From contig QNQO01000554.1 in assembly GCA_003290165.1 (NCBI GenBank), positions 186,001 to 250,000 of the forward strand: 64,000 bases of DNA. Direction: 5' to 3'. Of the stretch, positions 23,143 to 34,482 are shown in pieces; within the stretch, counting starts at the first letter, position 1; each line of letters opens with the position of its first letter. The position numbers and the translations under genes are program-made. Under the pieces are notes generated by a model. That model worked only from the letters and a program-made list of their open reading frames with translations, was not told the DNA's origin and did no database searches. Source of the stretch: Berberis thunbergii. Taxonomy: Eukaryota; Streptophyta; Magnoliopsida; Ranunculales; Berberidaceae.

Positions 23143-23385
23143 GGTATGCCTTCATTTATGCTGCAATAGGTAGATGGGTTGATGCTTGTAAAGTCTGAAG
23201 AGTCGTGAAGGAGAAAGGATTGAGAAAAGAAACTGCATTTAGTTGGGTAAAGATCTGGAATGTAAGATATGGTTTTGTGGCCGACGACAAATCCCATGTT
23301 CAGACAGAAGAGATATATAATGTGATTGCACAACTAGCTGAATAGATGGACGCGACAGGCAATTCACCGGACAACGAGCATTATC
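23143..23385 (+). pseudogene. PPR protein E-motif fragment
   Basis: Reads YAAIGRWVDACKV, a stop, then [18 protein letters not shown] and [18 protein letters not shown]. This is the order of the E and E+ motifs at the end of PLS-class pentatricopeptide repeat proteins, the organelle RNA editing factors. The repeats upstream are absent, and at least one in-frame stop breaks it. Possibly a retroposed or unequally duplicated gene end. Confidence 0.75.
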
Positions 23386-24829
23386 TTTATCTTAGTGAGA
23401 ATAAAATGATGTCATTCAAGTAATACAACCTCGTAAAACATTATTCCACACCCTCAATCCAACTGCAGCAAGGATTCTTCTGGGTTCTATGATGTTGCAT
23501 GTTTTCGCTAACTTCTGGCGACTATCCAAGTCTCTGAAATCAATACGCATTCTAATTGCTAAGGGGGTGTCAAGAAGAAGTAAAAAGAGTTTCCATTTGC
23601 AAGGACAATGATGTAATGATGGTTTAACTCATGGAATTGACAAGGAAATTATTATTTGATTGAGATGTAAGCAGATGGGATATGCAGACCAATGAACAAA
23701 GCATTTCTAAGCTTGCGGTATAGGTAATGTACACAAGGTAAAAGTAGTTGTAGTTCATCAATTTTTCCCATTTTCAGAAAAAGTAATTTTGTTCTCATTG
23801 ATGGATCCTTATCAAGTAAGAAGTTCTTTTTCTAATCAATTGGTTTATTATATTTTTCTTTTACTGACGTCATAAAGCCTTATGGCCTTCCACATTTCCT
23901 TGCAATTTGCAAAAACTCTTTTTCCAATAATCTACCGACATGAGAAATTCATAGGAATTCAATCAGTGAGTAGTTCTTATTGATTTACTCATCTGCACTT
24001 GAGCAAACAATTTATAATATTGAACTTGCAACATAAGTTGTTTGGATCTCTTCTTATATATGTGAACGACATGCAAAGATTTAGCCATGAGTTGGTCGAT
24101 AGAATCATCCTACTCCAGTACTAAAATCAAGGGTGGCAAATTCCTTGCAGAGTTTGAGCAAGCTGACATTAGATTTCACTAGCACATATTCAGAAATGAT
24201 ATTCACGAATTCTTGATTGAATATTGTGGTTTTTTGCGTTGTAGGGATACATTGGGGTAGTGATGCAAGGAATAATGTCCAATATGGAATTATCGATACA
24301 ACTTGGGAACATTTTTTTTAGTTTTCTTAGTGTTAGCATACTAATGATGTACTTGATACATGTATTTGCTTTAATACTAATCTAATATAAGAAACGAAGT
24401 TGTAATTTATTGCAGTTATTTCACTTTGTAATGGTTGCAAGATTATTTTAATTTGGGTATTAACATTGGTATTTTAATATTTGGGTTTTATAATCTCATT
24501 GGATGTCATTAATTTGTTGATACTTTTGTATTTATTTAATTAAAAACAAATAAGATTTTATATATTGATTTGTGTAAAAAAATATTTGTAACCAATCGAG
24601 GTGTTGCTAATATTTGAACAATGTAACATGCTACAATGCCATTAGCAAACTTGGACAATTGTTCCGAAATTTGAAGGTTGTAATACGTCGAGTTGTTACT
24701 AATATTTGTAATGCCACAATTTGCAAGATTTTTGTGGGGTTACAAATTTTTTTAATAACAAAGCTAGTATGTTAGAAATTCCCTTTTGTGGTGTAGTGAG
24801 GTGACTTGTTAAGAAAATGTATGTGCCTG
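23386..24829. other. AT-rich intergenic stretch
   Basis: No gene or element end recognised between the PPR fragment and the Athila element. Confidence 0.45.
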
Positions 24830-24834
24830 TCAAC

Positions 24835-26288
24835 TGATGCGTTATTTTAGTAACACACAACTTAATACTCTGTTTTGTGATTTGTAGTATAGAATAAGTA
24901 GGGATCGTTCTAGACCGGGGATTAGAGGGCTTGTTAATTAACACTAATAATAACTAAACGACAACTAATAACTTAATTAAATAAAAGGAGATTGAATTTT
25001 CTAAATTAAATTATGAAAATAACTACGAAAATTACTGTAAAGATAGTAAAACTAAAGGGATGGCAAAAATGAGAAATTAGCTAAGGGTTTATCTCCACAC
25101 ACCAAACATATGCTTATAAATCAATCTTCAATAATCACTTGCTAACTCATGAGAGACAATTCTCGAGACTAACCGTGACCGCACTGCATTAATCTTATTA
25201 TTTTCCAAGTTCGTTGAATTAAACTAAGCGTCGCTTTCAAACTATTCTTATCATGCTATCTAAACAAGAATCGCAAGTTAAACAACAATCTAAAATCATT
25301 AAGTTTTGTGGAAAATATGAACACTGACTAGGCAATTACAAGTATGACCAACATCTTGTTCTTGCCTAGGTTTTTACTTAACCTTACCAATGTTCCTTGG
25401 TATTTACTACTTGTGAGTACATAATCATAACAATTAGGTGAAACTTTCTATACTCTAGCCCCATATCCTAGCATGCTTACTAAGTTGGTCACCTTAACAA
25501 ACATACAAAAAAAGTTCTCTATAAAGCAGTTAAGTAAAACACAATCACTAATAGCAAGGAAGATTAAATTCAATTAATTTATAAAGCACGTGTTCGGGGC
25601 TTCGAATCCACCCCCAACTAAGAGAAGTTTAGTTATACATATTAAACATGTTCGAATAACAATACATAATCAAATATCAAACTAAAATAAGTAAAATAGA
25701 GGTTTAGAGATGGAAACGTTGTCGCCCGTGCGTGGTGGTACTGAGTGGACTGATGGGCTGTAAATAGCGATAAAAAATTCTCTTCCTTTCCTCTTCACGA
25801 TCTGCTCCTTCCTCACTTCTCAATCTGCTTGGGAATCAGAGTGTGAGAGAGAAGGGGATGACGAGGGACAGCGAGAAAGGGAAACCAGATGGGTGTTGTC
25901 GAGGAGGTTGTGTTTAGGGGGCTATGGATTCAGGACGACGGCGGCTAGGTTGGGGACGATGGGTGTGATGGAGGCCATGAATGCGAGGGTTATTGCTGGA
26001 TGGGTTATGGAAGCCGTGGATGGATCATTTCTCAAAGCCAGGTATCGTCCCCTTTTTATTCTTGTTTTCTTCTTTTTGTGGTTTTCCTTGTTGGTGTGGG
26101 TTCCTTGTTTCCTTGTTTGTGTGATTTCCTTGTGCAATTAGTATTTCTAAATTGTCAATTTGCTTCTATTTTAAAATATTGTAATTGAAAACCTACACAA
26201 ACATGAAAATAGCAATTAATACCATAATTAACAAGTAATAGCTAAAAATATATATAGTACTAAAAATAGTCTAATTATGCCCCTATCA
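24835..26288 (-). repeat. 3' LTR of the Athila-type element
   Basis: 1454 bp, TGATGCG...CTATCA. It is colinear with the right LTR and with the relic at 1051-1800. The 82-codon frame at 25893-26141 lies inside and recurs in altered form in the other LTR, so it is not a gene. Confidence 0.93.
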
Positions 26289-28083
26289 AATTCCCCCACA
26301 CTTATCTTTTCCTAGTCCTCGAGTAAATCCAAGAAACAAAAATAAAAGACCCAAATGACTCAATCTATACTTTCCAACATTTGTCTCAGAGATTTTCAAC
26401 GGATCACGACATGTTAAGATTCTTTGTAAACACGAGATTAAATCCACATTATTCGAAAATTAATACATGTTCCTAGCAATGATATAAAAATTCACAATTA
26501 AATCAATCTAAGTGATTGTGAAATTCAAGCGCATGCCAAGAAGAATTAACTCAAAAATCTCACTGGATGCACTCTTTTCTTTTTCACTGATTGTTGGTAA
26601 AATCACTCTTCTAGTTATATGTGAGAGGATTGATGTAAAAGGGAAACAAATAGCTTACATATGATATAACAAGAAAGAAGATGCATTTTCTGACCTTTTT
26701 TTTCCAGATATATGATCTCATGGAAGGAATGCTACTACTTGAATGCAAGAACTATGGACACCATATGCTCATACCTCATTTGAATCTCCACATCGTGACA
26801 TTTCAAGACACACTCAATCAAAAGGTCTTAATTCAGGTTATAATGGGGCCAGGGGTCAAGGGAAGAGAAATAACGAATATGAAATTTTAAAGGGCTTGAA
26901 GAAATGGTGAAAGCATGCAATAAGAGTAGAGACATTAGCAAAGAATCATATGGTTCAAGACATAAGTGGGAAAATGACGAGATGACTCATTGATAATGAA
27001 GAGCTTCAACAATTATTTTGTATCTACTGAAAATAATTGAACTACCTGTATGACACTATAATACTGAATGGATATAGATAAGGACTTGTAAACCTTTTGT
27101 AACTTTTTTTTCTACCATTTTTTTCAACTCTTTCTTCTTGAACTGTCTACCACAAGGGTTCCCCCCCCCCACTTGTTTTTCAATATACCTTAAACCACAA
27201 TAAAGTCTCTGCAAATCAAATTATGCTCCACTCTTCTTATTAGGTTAGGGATAGAAAATGAGGGTAATGAAACAAAATGCTTAATAACAGGCTCAATGGG
27301 GTTAACCTAGAGGAAATATATTATTGATCAAACTTATTTGGCAATGGTTGAAACTATGTGTCTTTATCATGTCATGCAATTCAATATGATGCTTTGAACG
27401 AAATTAATACAAGTTCTAGTGTTTAATTCTTAATTTTGAAAGCAATCCAAGTAGCAACCAAAGCAAACAAATTTGAGATAATGCAAGGAATTATTATTGA
27501 CAAAAGAAATAAAATATGACCTAACTAAAAACTCTCAAAATCAAAGGAACAATATGCTCAAAACTCACATATGGGTTATAATGAGTTAAATTCAACTAAG
27601 CATGCTATGAGTACCAATTACTAAGTTGATAACATGTGAATTTGCATATGATGACCATGAATAAGCATTAACCAAAGAATGCTATTAAATCTAAAATAAA
27701 AAACCAAATCTCATCATTGTGTTGGAAAATATCCTAAGACTCAAAACAACTATAAATTTTTTATATTTTTTTATGACACTAATACCAACAAATAAAATAA
27801 AAACCTATATATATATATATATATATTTTAAGGGACTGACATTTTTTTTCAAAATAAAACAACGTTTGTCCCCCCCCCCCCCCCCACTTAAACCTAACAT
27901 TGTCCTCAATGTAAATAGATTATAGCACATGTAATGAAAGATTTAAAAGCGAAAAAAAAAACTACTAACAAACAAAAGCAAAAATAACAAAAATAAAATA
28001 AAGGGATAAAGAAAGCAAATATGGTTGGGTTGCCTACCAAGAAGCGTTTGTTTAACGTCGTGCAGCCTGACAGTATCTGCAAT
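26289..28083 (-). other. Element 3' untranslated region with polypurine tracts
   Basis: On the minus strand AAGTGTGGGGGAATT (26289-26303) abuts the 3' LTR and is the polypurine tract. Two further G-tracts occur inside (27161-27170 and 27870-27885). The second follows the sequence ACATTGAGGACAATGTTAGG, a landmark seen after integrase in many plant gypsy elements. An AT dinucleotide run lies at about 27808-27827. No env-like frame is open. Confidence 0.8.
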
Positions 28084-28431
28084 TTAATCCTCTGAATAAG
28101 TGGAAACATGGAGTGATACGTCATCCACGTCATGCTCCAGAAATGACTCATAATAGGGCTTAAGTCGATGATGTTTCACTTTAAACTCCTTCCCGATTGT
28201 GATACTCTTAATCTTTATAGCACCATAGAGAAATACATTAGTAGCAATAAAATGACCAACCCATTTAGAACGTAACTTACCAATTCTAAGACATGATTGG
28301 CAAAACAAGATTTTCGTTCCAATGACAAAAGTATTTTCATGGATCATCTGATCATGAAAAACTATGGTGTTCTCCTTATAATTGTTTTTGCTACCATTAG
28401 CCTCATCCTGAATCTTTTCAAGCTCATTCAA
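28084..28431 (-). pseudogene. Integrase C-terminal tail
   Basis: 115 codons starting right after an amber stop. It reads NELEKIQDEANG, FHDQMI, then LRSKWVGHF and KVKHHRLKPYYE. This is the C-terminal domain that follows the catalytic core in Ty3 integrases (the H-R-L-K-P-Y motif marks its end). The HHCC finger and D,D-35-E core are absent. Confidence 0.85.
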
Positions 28432-29586
28432 CTAAAATTTCTTCCACTTCTTTGTGTCATAGGGAACTTCATTCCTCTCATATCCAACGACAGTAGTGAT
28501 GTTAATCTCAAGTTCATCCTCGTTTTTGAGGTCTGACAATTTCCGAGCCAAATTGTCATTCACATTAATAGAAAAACAAGAATGATTTTTAACAGGATAT
28601 CTCGTGGCTTCAAAAATGTTGAAGCCAATCACATCACCATCAAATACCATGGCCAGTTTCCCCATATGTACATCAATATTTGTTCTTGCAGTTTTCATGA
28701 AGGGGCGCCCTAAAATAAGAGGCAAAAGTGTTGACAATGCCGAATCTTCCATTTCAAGCACATAGAAATCTGCTGGGAAGATCAAATGATTAACCTGCAC
28801 CAACACATCTTCCAACAAACCTCGAGGATATGCATTAGAACGGTTAGCCAATTGAATAATAACACCATCATTTTTTAACTTCTCGAGATTCATAGATCGA
28901 TAAATAGAATACGACATAACATTAATTGAAGCACCTAAGTCTAAATTTGCATTTTCAATTTTAGTATTACCGATAACACAAGGGATAGTGAAACTACCTG
29001 GATCCTTACACTTCGGTGGCAATTTCCTTTGAAGAACTGCAAAAACATTCTCACTCACCTTAACTACCTCTCCGTCTCGAAGACGTCCCTTTGTTGTGCA
29101 AAGCTCCTTCAAAAACTTTGCATACTTAGGCACTTGCTTAATAGCATCAAGAAGCGAAATATTGACTTGGACTTTTCGGAAGGTTTCCAAAATTTCCTTA
29201 TCCTGTTCATCTTTCCTAGATTTGGCAAACCTACCTGGAAAAGGCACAAAAGGTGGAACAAGATTAGCAGAAAATGAATTTGGAATGCTCACCATCTTAC
29301 TTTGGAGTTCTGGTGTTTCAATGATGGCTGGAGAATCCTTATGTAACTCAGTTTCCTTATTTCGACTATGTTTAGGGATTATTGGCTCATTCTCAATTTG
29401 CCTACCACTCCTTAATGTAATTGCTTTTGCAGATTCAAATTTGCCCTTCGGATTTGGAGTGGTAGAACTAGGAAGTTTTCCTTGCTCGCGAATTTGTCCA
29501 ATAAACTCAGCTATTTGTCCCATTTGTAGTTTCAAATCTGCTATATCCTTTGATTGGTTCTGCTGAGAAATAGTCAACGATTTCAA
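28432..29586 (-). pseudogene. Gag C-terminus and aspartic protease
   Basis: 384 codons without a stop. It opens with a coiled-coil-like Gln/Leu stretch (LKLQMGQIAEFIGQ) and AITLRSGRQ, the usual end of Athila gag. The retroviral-type protease follows: LPPKCKDPGSFTIPC, the active-site loop DLGASINVM (usual DLGAS), a PRGLLEDVLVQV strand and LILGRPFMKTART. After it the frame ends in KKWKKF and TAG. RT should follow here but is missing. Codon integrity over 1.1 kb suggests a fairly recent source. Confidence 0.9.
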
Positions 29587-29945
29587 AATCTCATCATAAT
29601 TAAGCGGATACCTGAATTGTGCTGAGGTGGTTCAGGTGGTCCCTGAAAGAAACCAGGGGGTGGCCGATTCGAAGTTTGTTCTTGAGGTTGTTCTGAATTT
29701 CTCCATCCAAAACTGGGGTGATTTCTCCAACCTTCATTGTAGGTGTTCGAATAAGGATTATTCCTATAGTGATTTTGCCCTTGAAAACCTACTGCATTGA
29801 CATTCTCCCAACCGCCATTCTCAATTAGTTGAGGACATTGATCAGATGGATGTCCTGACTTACTACACACACCGCAAACTTGTGCAACTCCTAGCACATT
29901 CGGCTTCCCTAGGGCCTGAGTCACAAGTGAGGTAAGATTAGTCAT
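29583..29945 (-). pseudogene. Gag zinc-knuckle segment
   Basis: 120 codons. CGVCSKSGHPSDQC is a CCHC zinc knuckle (C-x2-C-x4-H-x4-C), the RNA-binding part of nucleocapsid. It is followed by an Asn/Tyr/Pro-rich linker and a Pro/Gln-rich tail typical of Athila gag. It overlaps the next frame (28432-29586) by 4 nt, so a frameshift separates it from the protease. Confidence 0.85.
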
Positions 29946-30004
29946 TTGAGCTTCTAAATTAGAATTATTACTTTACCTCATTCATACTGTTGGGCATTTA
30001 AAGC

Positions 30005-30680
30005 TCAGTTTGCAATCAAAGTCTTTGCTGTTGCTGGAGTTTTATCAACCAAAGCTCCTCCTGTCGCTGCATCTAACATCTGTCGCTCAAGAGGAAGCAA
30101 TCCCTCATAAAAGTATTGAATCAAGAGCTCCTCCTTCATTTGATGCTGCGAGCATGATGCTATGAGAGTTTTGAAGCACTCATAATAAGTTGGATATGAT
30201 TCTCCTGGACCTTGCTGTATGCCACTGATTTTCTTCCTCAACAAGATAATTTTGGAAGTTATGAAGAATTTCTCTAGAAACACCATCTTCATGCTCTCCC
30301 AAGAATATACTGTTTCGGAAAGGTAATTTATAGAGCCAATCCTTAGCCCGATCAGCCAGAGAAAAGAGGAATGCCCTCAACTTTAGGATGTTTTCATCCA
30401 CATTTATTGGCATCATACTGGAGCATACAACTTCAAATTCTTTTAAATGTTTATTAGGATCCTCTATAGAAAGACCATGATACTTCAAAATATGATGAAG
30501 TAGGCTGGATTTCAGCTCGAATGACTCAGTCTTGCCCTGCGTGGCTAATGGATATTGAATGCAAAAGGGTGCGGCATTGTCCAAGGTGGATGCTGAAAGT
30601 TATTTAATAGATCTATTATCTCCCATGTCAAACTCTTCAGATTCAGAGCTAGATGTTTGTGGCTCTTTTATTTCTCTCAT
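30005..30680 (-). pseudogene. Gag capsid region, broken
   Basis: A probable original start at 30680 is followed by an in-frame stop about 27 codons on. From 30584 an ORF reads the capsid domain (FELKSSLLHHILKYHGL, PNKHLKEFEVVCSSM, LFSLADRAKDWLY). A frameshift near 30180-30290 moves the reading to a second frame (YYECFKTLIASCSQHQM, YFYEGLLPLERQMLDAA) ending at 30005. This is the retrotransposon gag domain of Athila-group elements. It cannot make a full Gag as it stands. Confidence 0.85.
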
Positions 30681-30849
30681 TTGTCTTCTAAATGTTTTCT
30701 CAAGCTCTGAATCGTATTATAATAAGTTTTCGTAGATCTTCTATAGCACATGAACTGGTACCTAAGATAAAGAAAGAAATAAGAAAATTAAATCAATAAA
30801 AAGAAAATTAAATAAATAACAACTAATGAAGTAATTAACAATTTTTCTA

Positions 30850-30868
30850 ATCCCCGGCAACTGCGCCA
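30850..30868 (-). other. Primer-binding site, tRNA-Asp
   Basis: On the minus strand TGGCGCAGTTGCCGGGGAT, complementary to the 3' end of plant tRNA-Asp except for one base. It sits 6 nt inside the 5' LTR. tRNA-Asp priming is usual for Athila elements. Confidence 0.9.
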
Positions 30869-30874
30869 AAAAAA

Positions 30875-32366
30875 TGATGCGCTATTTTAGTAGCACATAA
30901 CTTAATACTCTGTTTTGTGATTGTAGTATAGAATAAGTATGGATCGTTCTGGATCGGGGATTCGAGGGCTTGTCAATTAACACTAATAATAACTAAACGA
31001 CAACTAACAACCTAATTAATTAAATAAAAGGGGATTGAATTTTCTAAATTAAACTATGAAAATAACTACGAAAATTACTGTAAAGATAATAAAACTAAAG
31101 GGATGGCAAAAATGAGAAATTAGCTGAGGGTTTATCTTCGCACACCAAACATATGCTTATAAATCAATCTTCAATAATCACTTGCTAACTCGTGAGAGAC
31201 AATGCTCAAGACCAACTGTGACCGCACTACATTAATCTTATTATTTTCCCAAGTTCGTTGAATTAAACTAAGCGTCGCTTTCAAACTATTCTTATCATGT
31301 TATCTAAACATGAATCGCAAGTTAGACAACAATCTAAGATCATTTAGTTTTGTGAAAAATATAAACACTGACTAGGCTAGGCAATTACAAGTATAATCAA
31401 CATCTTGTTCTTGCCTAGGTTTTTACTTAACCTTACCAACGTTCCTTGGTATTTACTACTTGTGAGTACATAATCATAACAATTAGGTGAAACTCTCCTA
31501 TACTCTAGCCTCAGATCCTAGCATGCTTACTAAGTTGGTCACCTTAACAAACATACAAAGAAATGTTCTCTATAAAGCAATTAAGCAAAACACAATCACT
31601 AATAGCAAGGAAGATTAAATTCAATTAATTTATAAAGCACATGTTTGGGGCTTCGAATCCACCCCCAACTAAGAGGAGTTTAGCTAGACATATTAATCAT
31701 GTTTGAATAACAATACATAATCAAATATCAAACTAAAATAAGTAAAAGAGAGGTTTAGAGATGCAAACGCTGTTGCCTGTGCGTGGTGGTACTGAGTGGA
31801 TTGATGGGCTGTAAGTAGCGGATAAAATTCTCTTCCTTTCCTTTTCACGATCTGCTCATTCCTCGCTTTTCAATCTGCTTGGGAATCAGAGTGTGAGAGA
31901 GAAGGGGATGACGAGGGACAGTGAGAAAGGGAAACCAGATGGGTGTTGTCGAGGAGGTTGTGATTAGGGGGCTATGGACTCAGGACGACGACGGCTAGGG
32001 TTTGGCGAGGTGATGATGGGTGTGATGGAGGCCGTGAATGCGAGGGTTATTGCTGGATGGGCGATTGAAGCCATGGATGGACGATTTTCAAAGCCAGGTA
32101 TCGTCCATTTTTTATTCTTGTTTTCTTCTTTCTGTGGTTTCCTTGTTGGTGTGGGTTCATTGTTTCCTTGTTTGTGTGATTTTCTTGCTTGTGTGATTTC
32201 CTTGTGCAATTAGTATTTCTAAATTGCCAATTTTCTTATTTTAAAATATTGTAATTGGAAACCTACACAAACATGAAAATAGCAATTAGTACCATAATTA
32301 ACAAGTAATAGCTAAAAATATATATAGAAATATGGTACTAAAAATAGCCTAATTGTGTTCCTATCA
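30875..32366 (-). repeat. 5' LTR of the Athila-type element
   Basis: 1492 bp with the same ends as the left LTR. Differences are scattered substitutions and small indels, including a short 'tagg' duplication near 31371-31382. Confidence 0.93.
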
Positions 32367-32371
32367 TCAAC

Positions 32372-32840
32372 TCAGGTGATGAAGAGGAGGAGCAATAAAA
32401 ACTCTAGGTGGTGGTGGTGGTAGTAGATTGAAGGGGTGGTAGCGGTAGGTGAAGGGGTGGTGGTGGTGGTGGGAGAGGAAGTGGTTGTGATGAAGCCATC
32501 ATTGACAGTGGATGAAGTGAGCCTATAGCGAAGAAGATGCATGAAGACAACACTTCAGTGCAACTTTGAAAGAAACTAAAAAGATGTGATGTTCATGTTT
32601 GATTCTCCTGTGTTCAATTTTGGTCTAAGTATTTGTCTTGGTACATTTAGTTTGATGTTAAATACATTTAGTTATTGTCCAGGTGTTAAGTTTGTATTTG
32701 TTCCTTGTGTACTTTATCGATGTAAACGGTTGGCTAGTTGATGAAATGAATTATTCTTTTGAATACATGAATTATTTGTCAAAACACTCATTTGCGCTTG
32801 TTTTAAAATAATGGTCACAAAACATAAAATTTATAGATGT
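32372..32840. other. Short GGT-repeat stretch, no gene
   Basis: Contains GGT/GGTAG repeats (32403-32472) that would encode a Gly/Val-rich run, but no start or domain is seen. The rest is AT-rich. Confidence 0.4.
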
Positions 32841-32854
32841 CATGGCCAACATTT

Positions 32855-34303
32855 ATCATGCGAGTATGTAAGAATTTCAAAATACCTGGAAACATAGAAA
32901 AAAAATGGAGACATAACCTGATTCTGACCAAATTTGCTTTGGGTCGTACAAAAAATAACCACCAACTAGGAATGGGCATCCCATCCCGCGATCTCGATCC
33001 CGTTCTTTTCGTCTCGATTTTTCGGGTTATTTTTAGAATTCATCGAACCATCCCGATCTCGTCCCGTTACGATTTAGAGTGGGATGGGATCGTGATGGAG
33101 ATTTTCATTTGTTAACAAGAACATAATAGTTTTGTTAACATGACATAATAGCTTTTGTCACATAGTATAAATACACGAATTGACAATTAGATCAACAATG
33201 CAATATTTTGGAGTAGCTTTGGAAGATGGGTAAGCAACAGGTCAGTCACTTTTTATTTTGTTAACAATCAAAAATTGCCAATGAGATCAACCATGCAATA
33301 TTTTGGAGTAGCTTTGGAAGATGGGTAAGCAACTAGTCAATAACTTTTTTTTTCTCTTTCTCTTTAGTATCTAGTAAACCCATGTATTTCTTTAATTATT
33401 TGCATGAACATGATCAGACAGGTGCTATTTTAGATCAATAGTTATAAAACCAACATTCAGCCTATAGTAAACTCGCAAACATGAAGGTATCATGCTCATC
33501 TCGTCCCATCCCAAACCCATTTGGAATGAGACAAGGTCGAGATGAGGTCTATCTCATCCCGTTTCGATCCCGAACAAACAAGATGAGATATGGATGAGGT
33601 CCATCCCGTCCCGTGCCCACCTCTACCACCAACGCATCAGATCCTGCGATAGAAACCAAAATTCTCATAAATATCGTAACGCAAGATCCATTGTGAACAA
33701 AAATTCTCCAATGCGAGTGGGGATCTGTCACTCACATTAACTTATGCGATATGGCTAAAACCCTGGCTCTATCCAAATTTGAAAAAAAAAATTAACCCTA
33801 TTTTGAACTATTCGCAATTTATATGATTTGAAACACTTCTAAGGTATATAATCCACCCTCAAAACACATTTTTGACATGGTGGAGAAAAAACGTGACTTC
33901 GAAGGTCCGAATATGGATTTTAGAAAGGAATATCAAAAATGTATTTGGAGAGTGGATTCCATCTCTTATAAATGTAGGAAACCATAGTAATTATAAAAAC
34001 TTCTAAAAAATCTCAAACAGAAAAAATTAAAATTTGGACAGAGTCAAGGTTTTAGCCCCATTGCATAGGTTCATGCAAGTGGGGATCGATCCTCCGCAGT
34101 TGTTGGATTTCTGTTTGCAACGGATCTCGCGTGTGTATTTCTGGGTATTTTGGTCTCAATCGCATGATCCTCTACGTTGTTGTCATTCAGTCACAAATTT
34201 CTATGCGAACTGGACTAGTTTTTGTCTCCATTTTGTTTGGGTCAAGTTTGAGTCCTTTTTTTCGAGTAATATATTTTTTTTAACTTCTAACATACTTGCA
34301 TGT
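32855..34303. mobile_element. Long degenerate foldback element with nested hAT
   Basis: After removal of the hAT at 32967-33625, the left arm (about 32855-33790) pairs with the right arm (about 34020-34303) in inverted orientation. Matching blocks include ATGCGAGTATGTAAGAA with its complement near 34285, AAAATGGAGACA with TGTCTCCATTTT, GCAAGATCCATTG with its complement near 34120, and GGCTAAAACCCTGGCTC with its complement near 34050. The ends are approximate and no target duplication could be fixed. Confidence 0.6.
32967..33625. mobile_element. Non-autonomous hAT element, TSD CCACCAAC
   Basis: Ends TAGGAATGGGCA and TGCCCACCTCTA with perfect 8-bp duplications CCACCAAC (32959-32966, 33626-33633). 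The body has 'atcccgatctcgtcccg'-like sequence near both ends in inverted orientation. Inside is a 95-bp tandem duplication (first copy near 33182, second near 33277). No coding capacity. Confidence 0.92.
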
Positions 34304-34482
34304 TGAATTCATTTCTAGTCAACTTTCTAATCATCATCATGTTTTGTGAGGTTAACATTACCATGTGACCATAAGTGACCAAAATTTATTAAACTTTTTA
34401 CATTATCCAATTTACCATGTTCATAATCATAACAAGCAATTGAAATGTGAATGTATCATAAGTAAGAGGGGCATTCAATAAA

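Larger units (their letters stand above)
24835..32366 (-). mobile_element. Athila-type LTR retrotransposon, internally deleted, TSD TCAAC
   Basis: A structurally complete element of 7532 bp on the minus strand. Two long LTRs (24835-26288 and 30875-32366) both start TGATGCG and end CTATCA. TCAAC flanks it at 24830-24834 and 32367-32371. A primer site complementary to tRNA-Asp lies inside the right (5') LTR, and a polypurine tract lies inside the left (3') LTR. The interior codes for gag, zinc knuckle and protease, then jumps to the last part of integrase. RT, RNase H and the integrase core are missing, so it could move only with help. The LTRs have similar but not identical sequence, so it is neither brand new nor ancient. 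Confidence 0.95.

Noticed and set aside
25893..26188. Short ORFs in the LTR, repeated at 31964-32213
   Set aside because: They recur because the LTR recurs, differ between copies and have no domain.
29029..29566. Plus-strand ORFs of 82 and 156 codons opposite the protease
   Set aside because: Antisense shadows of the gag/protease frame.
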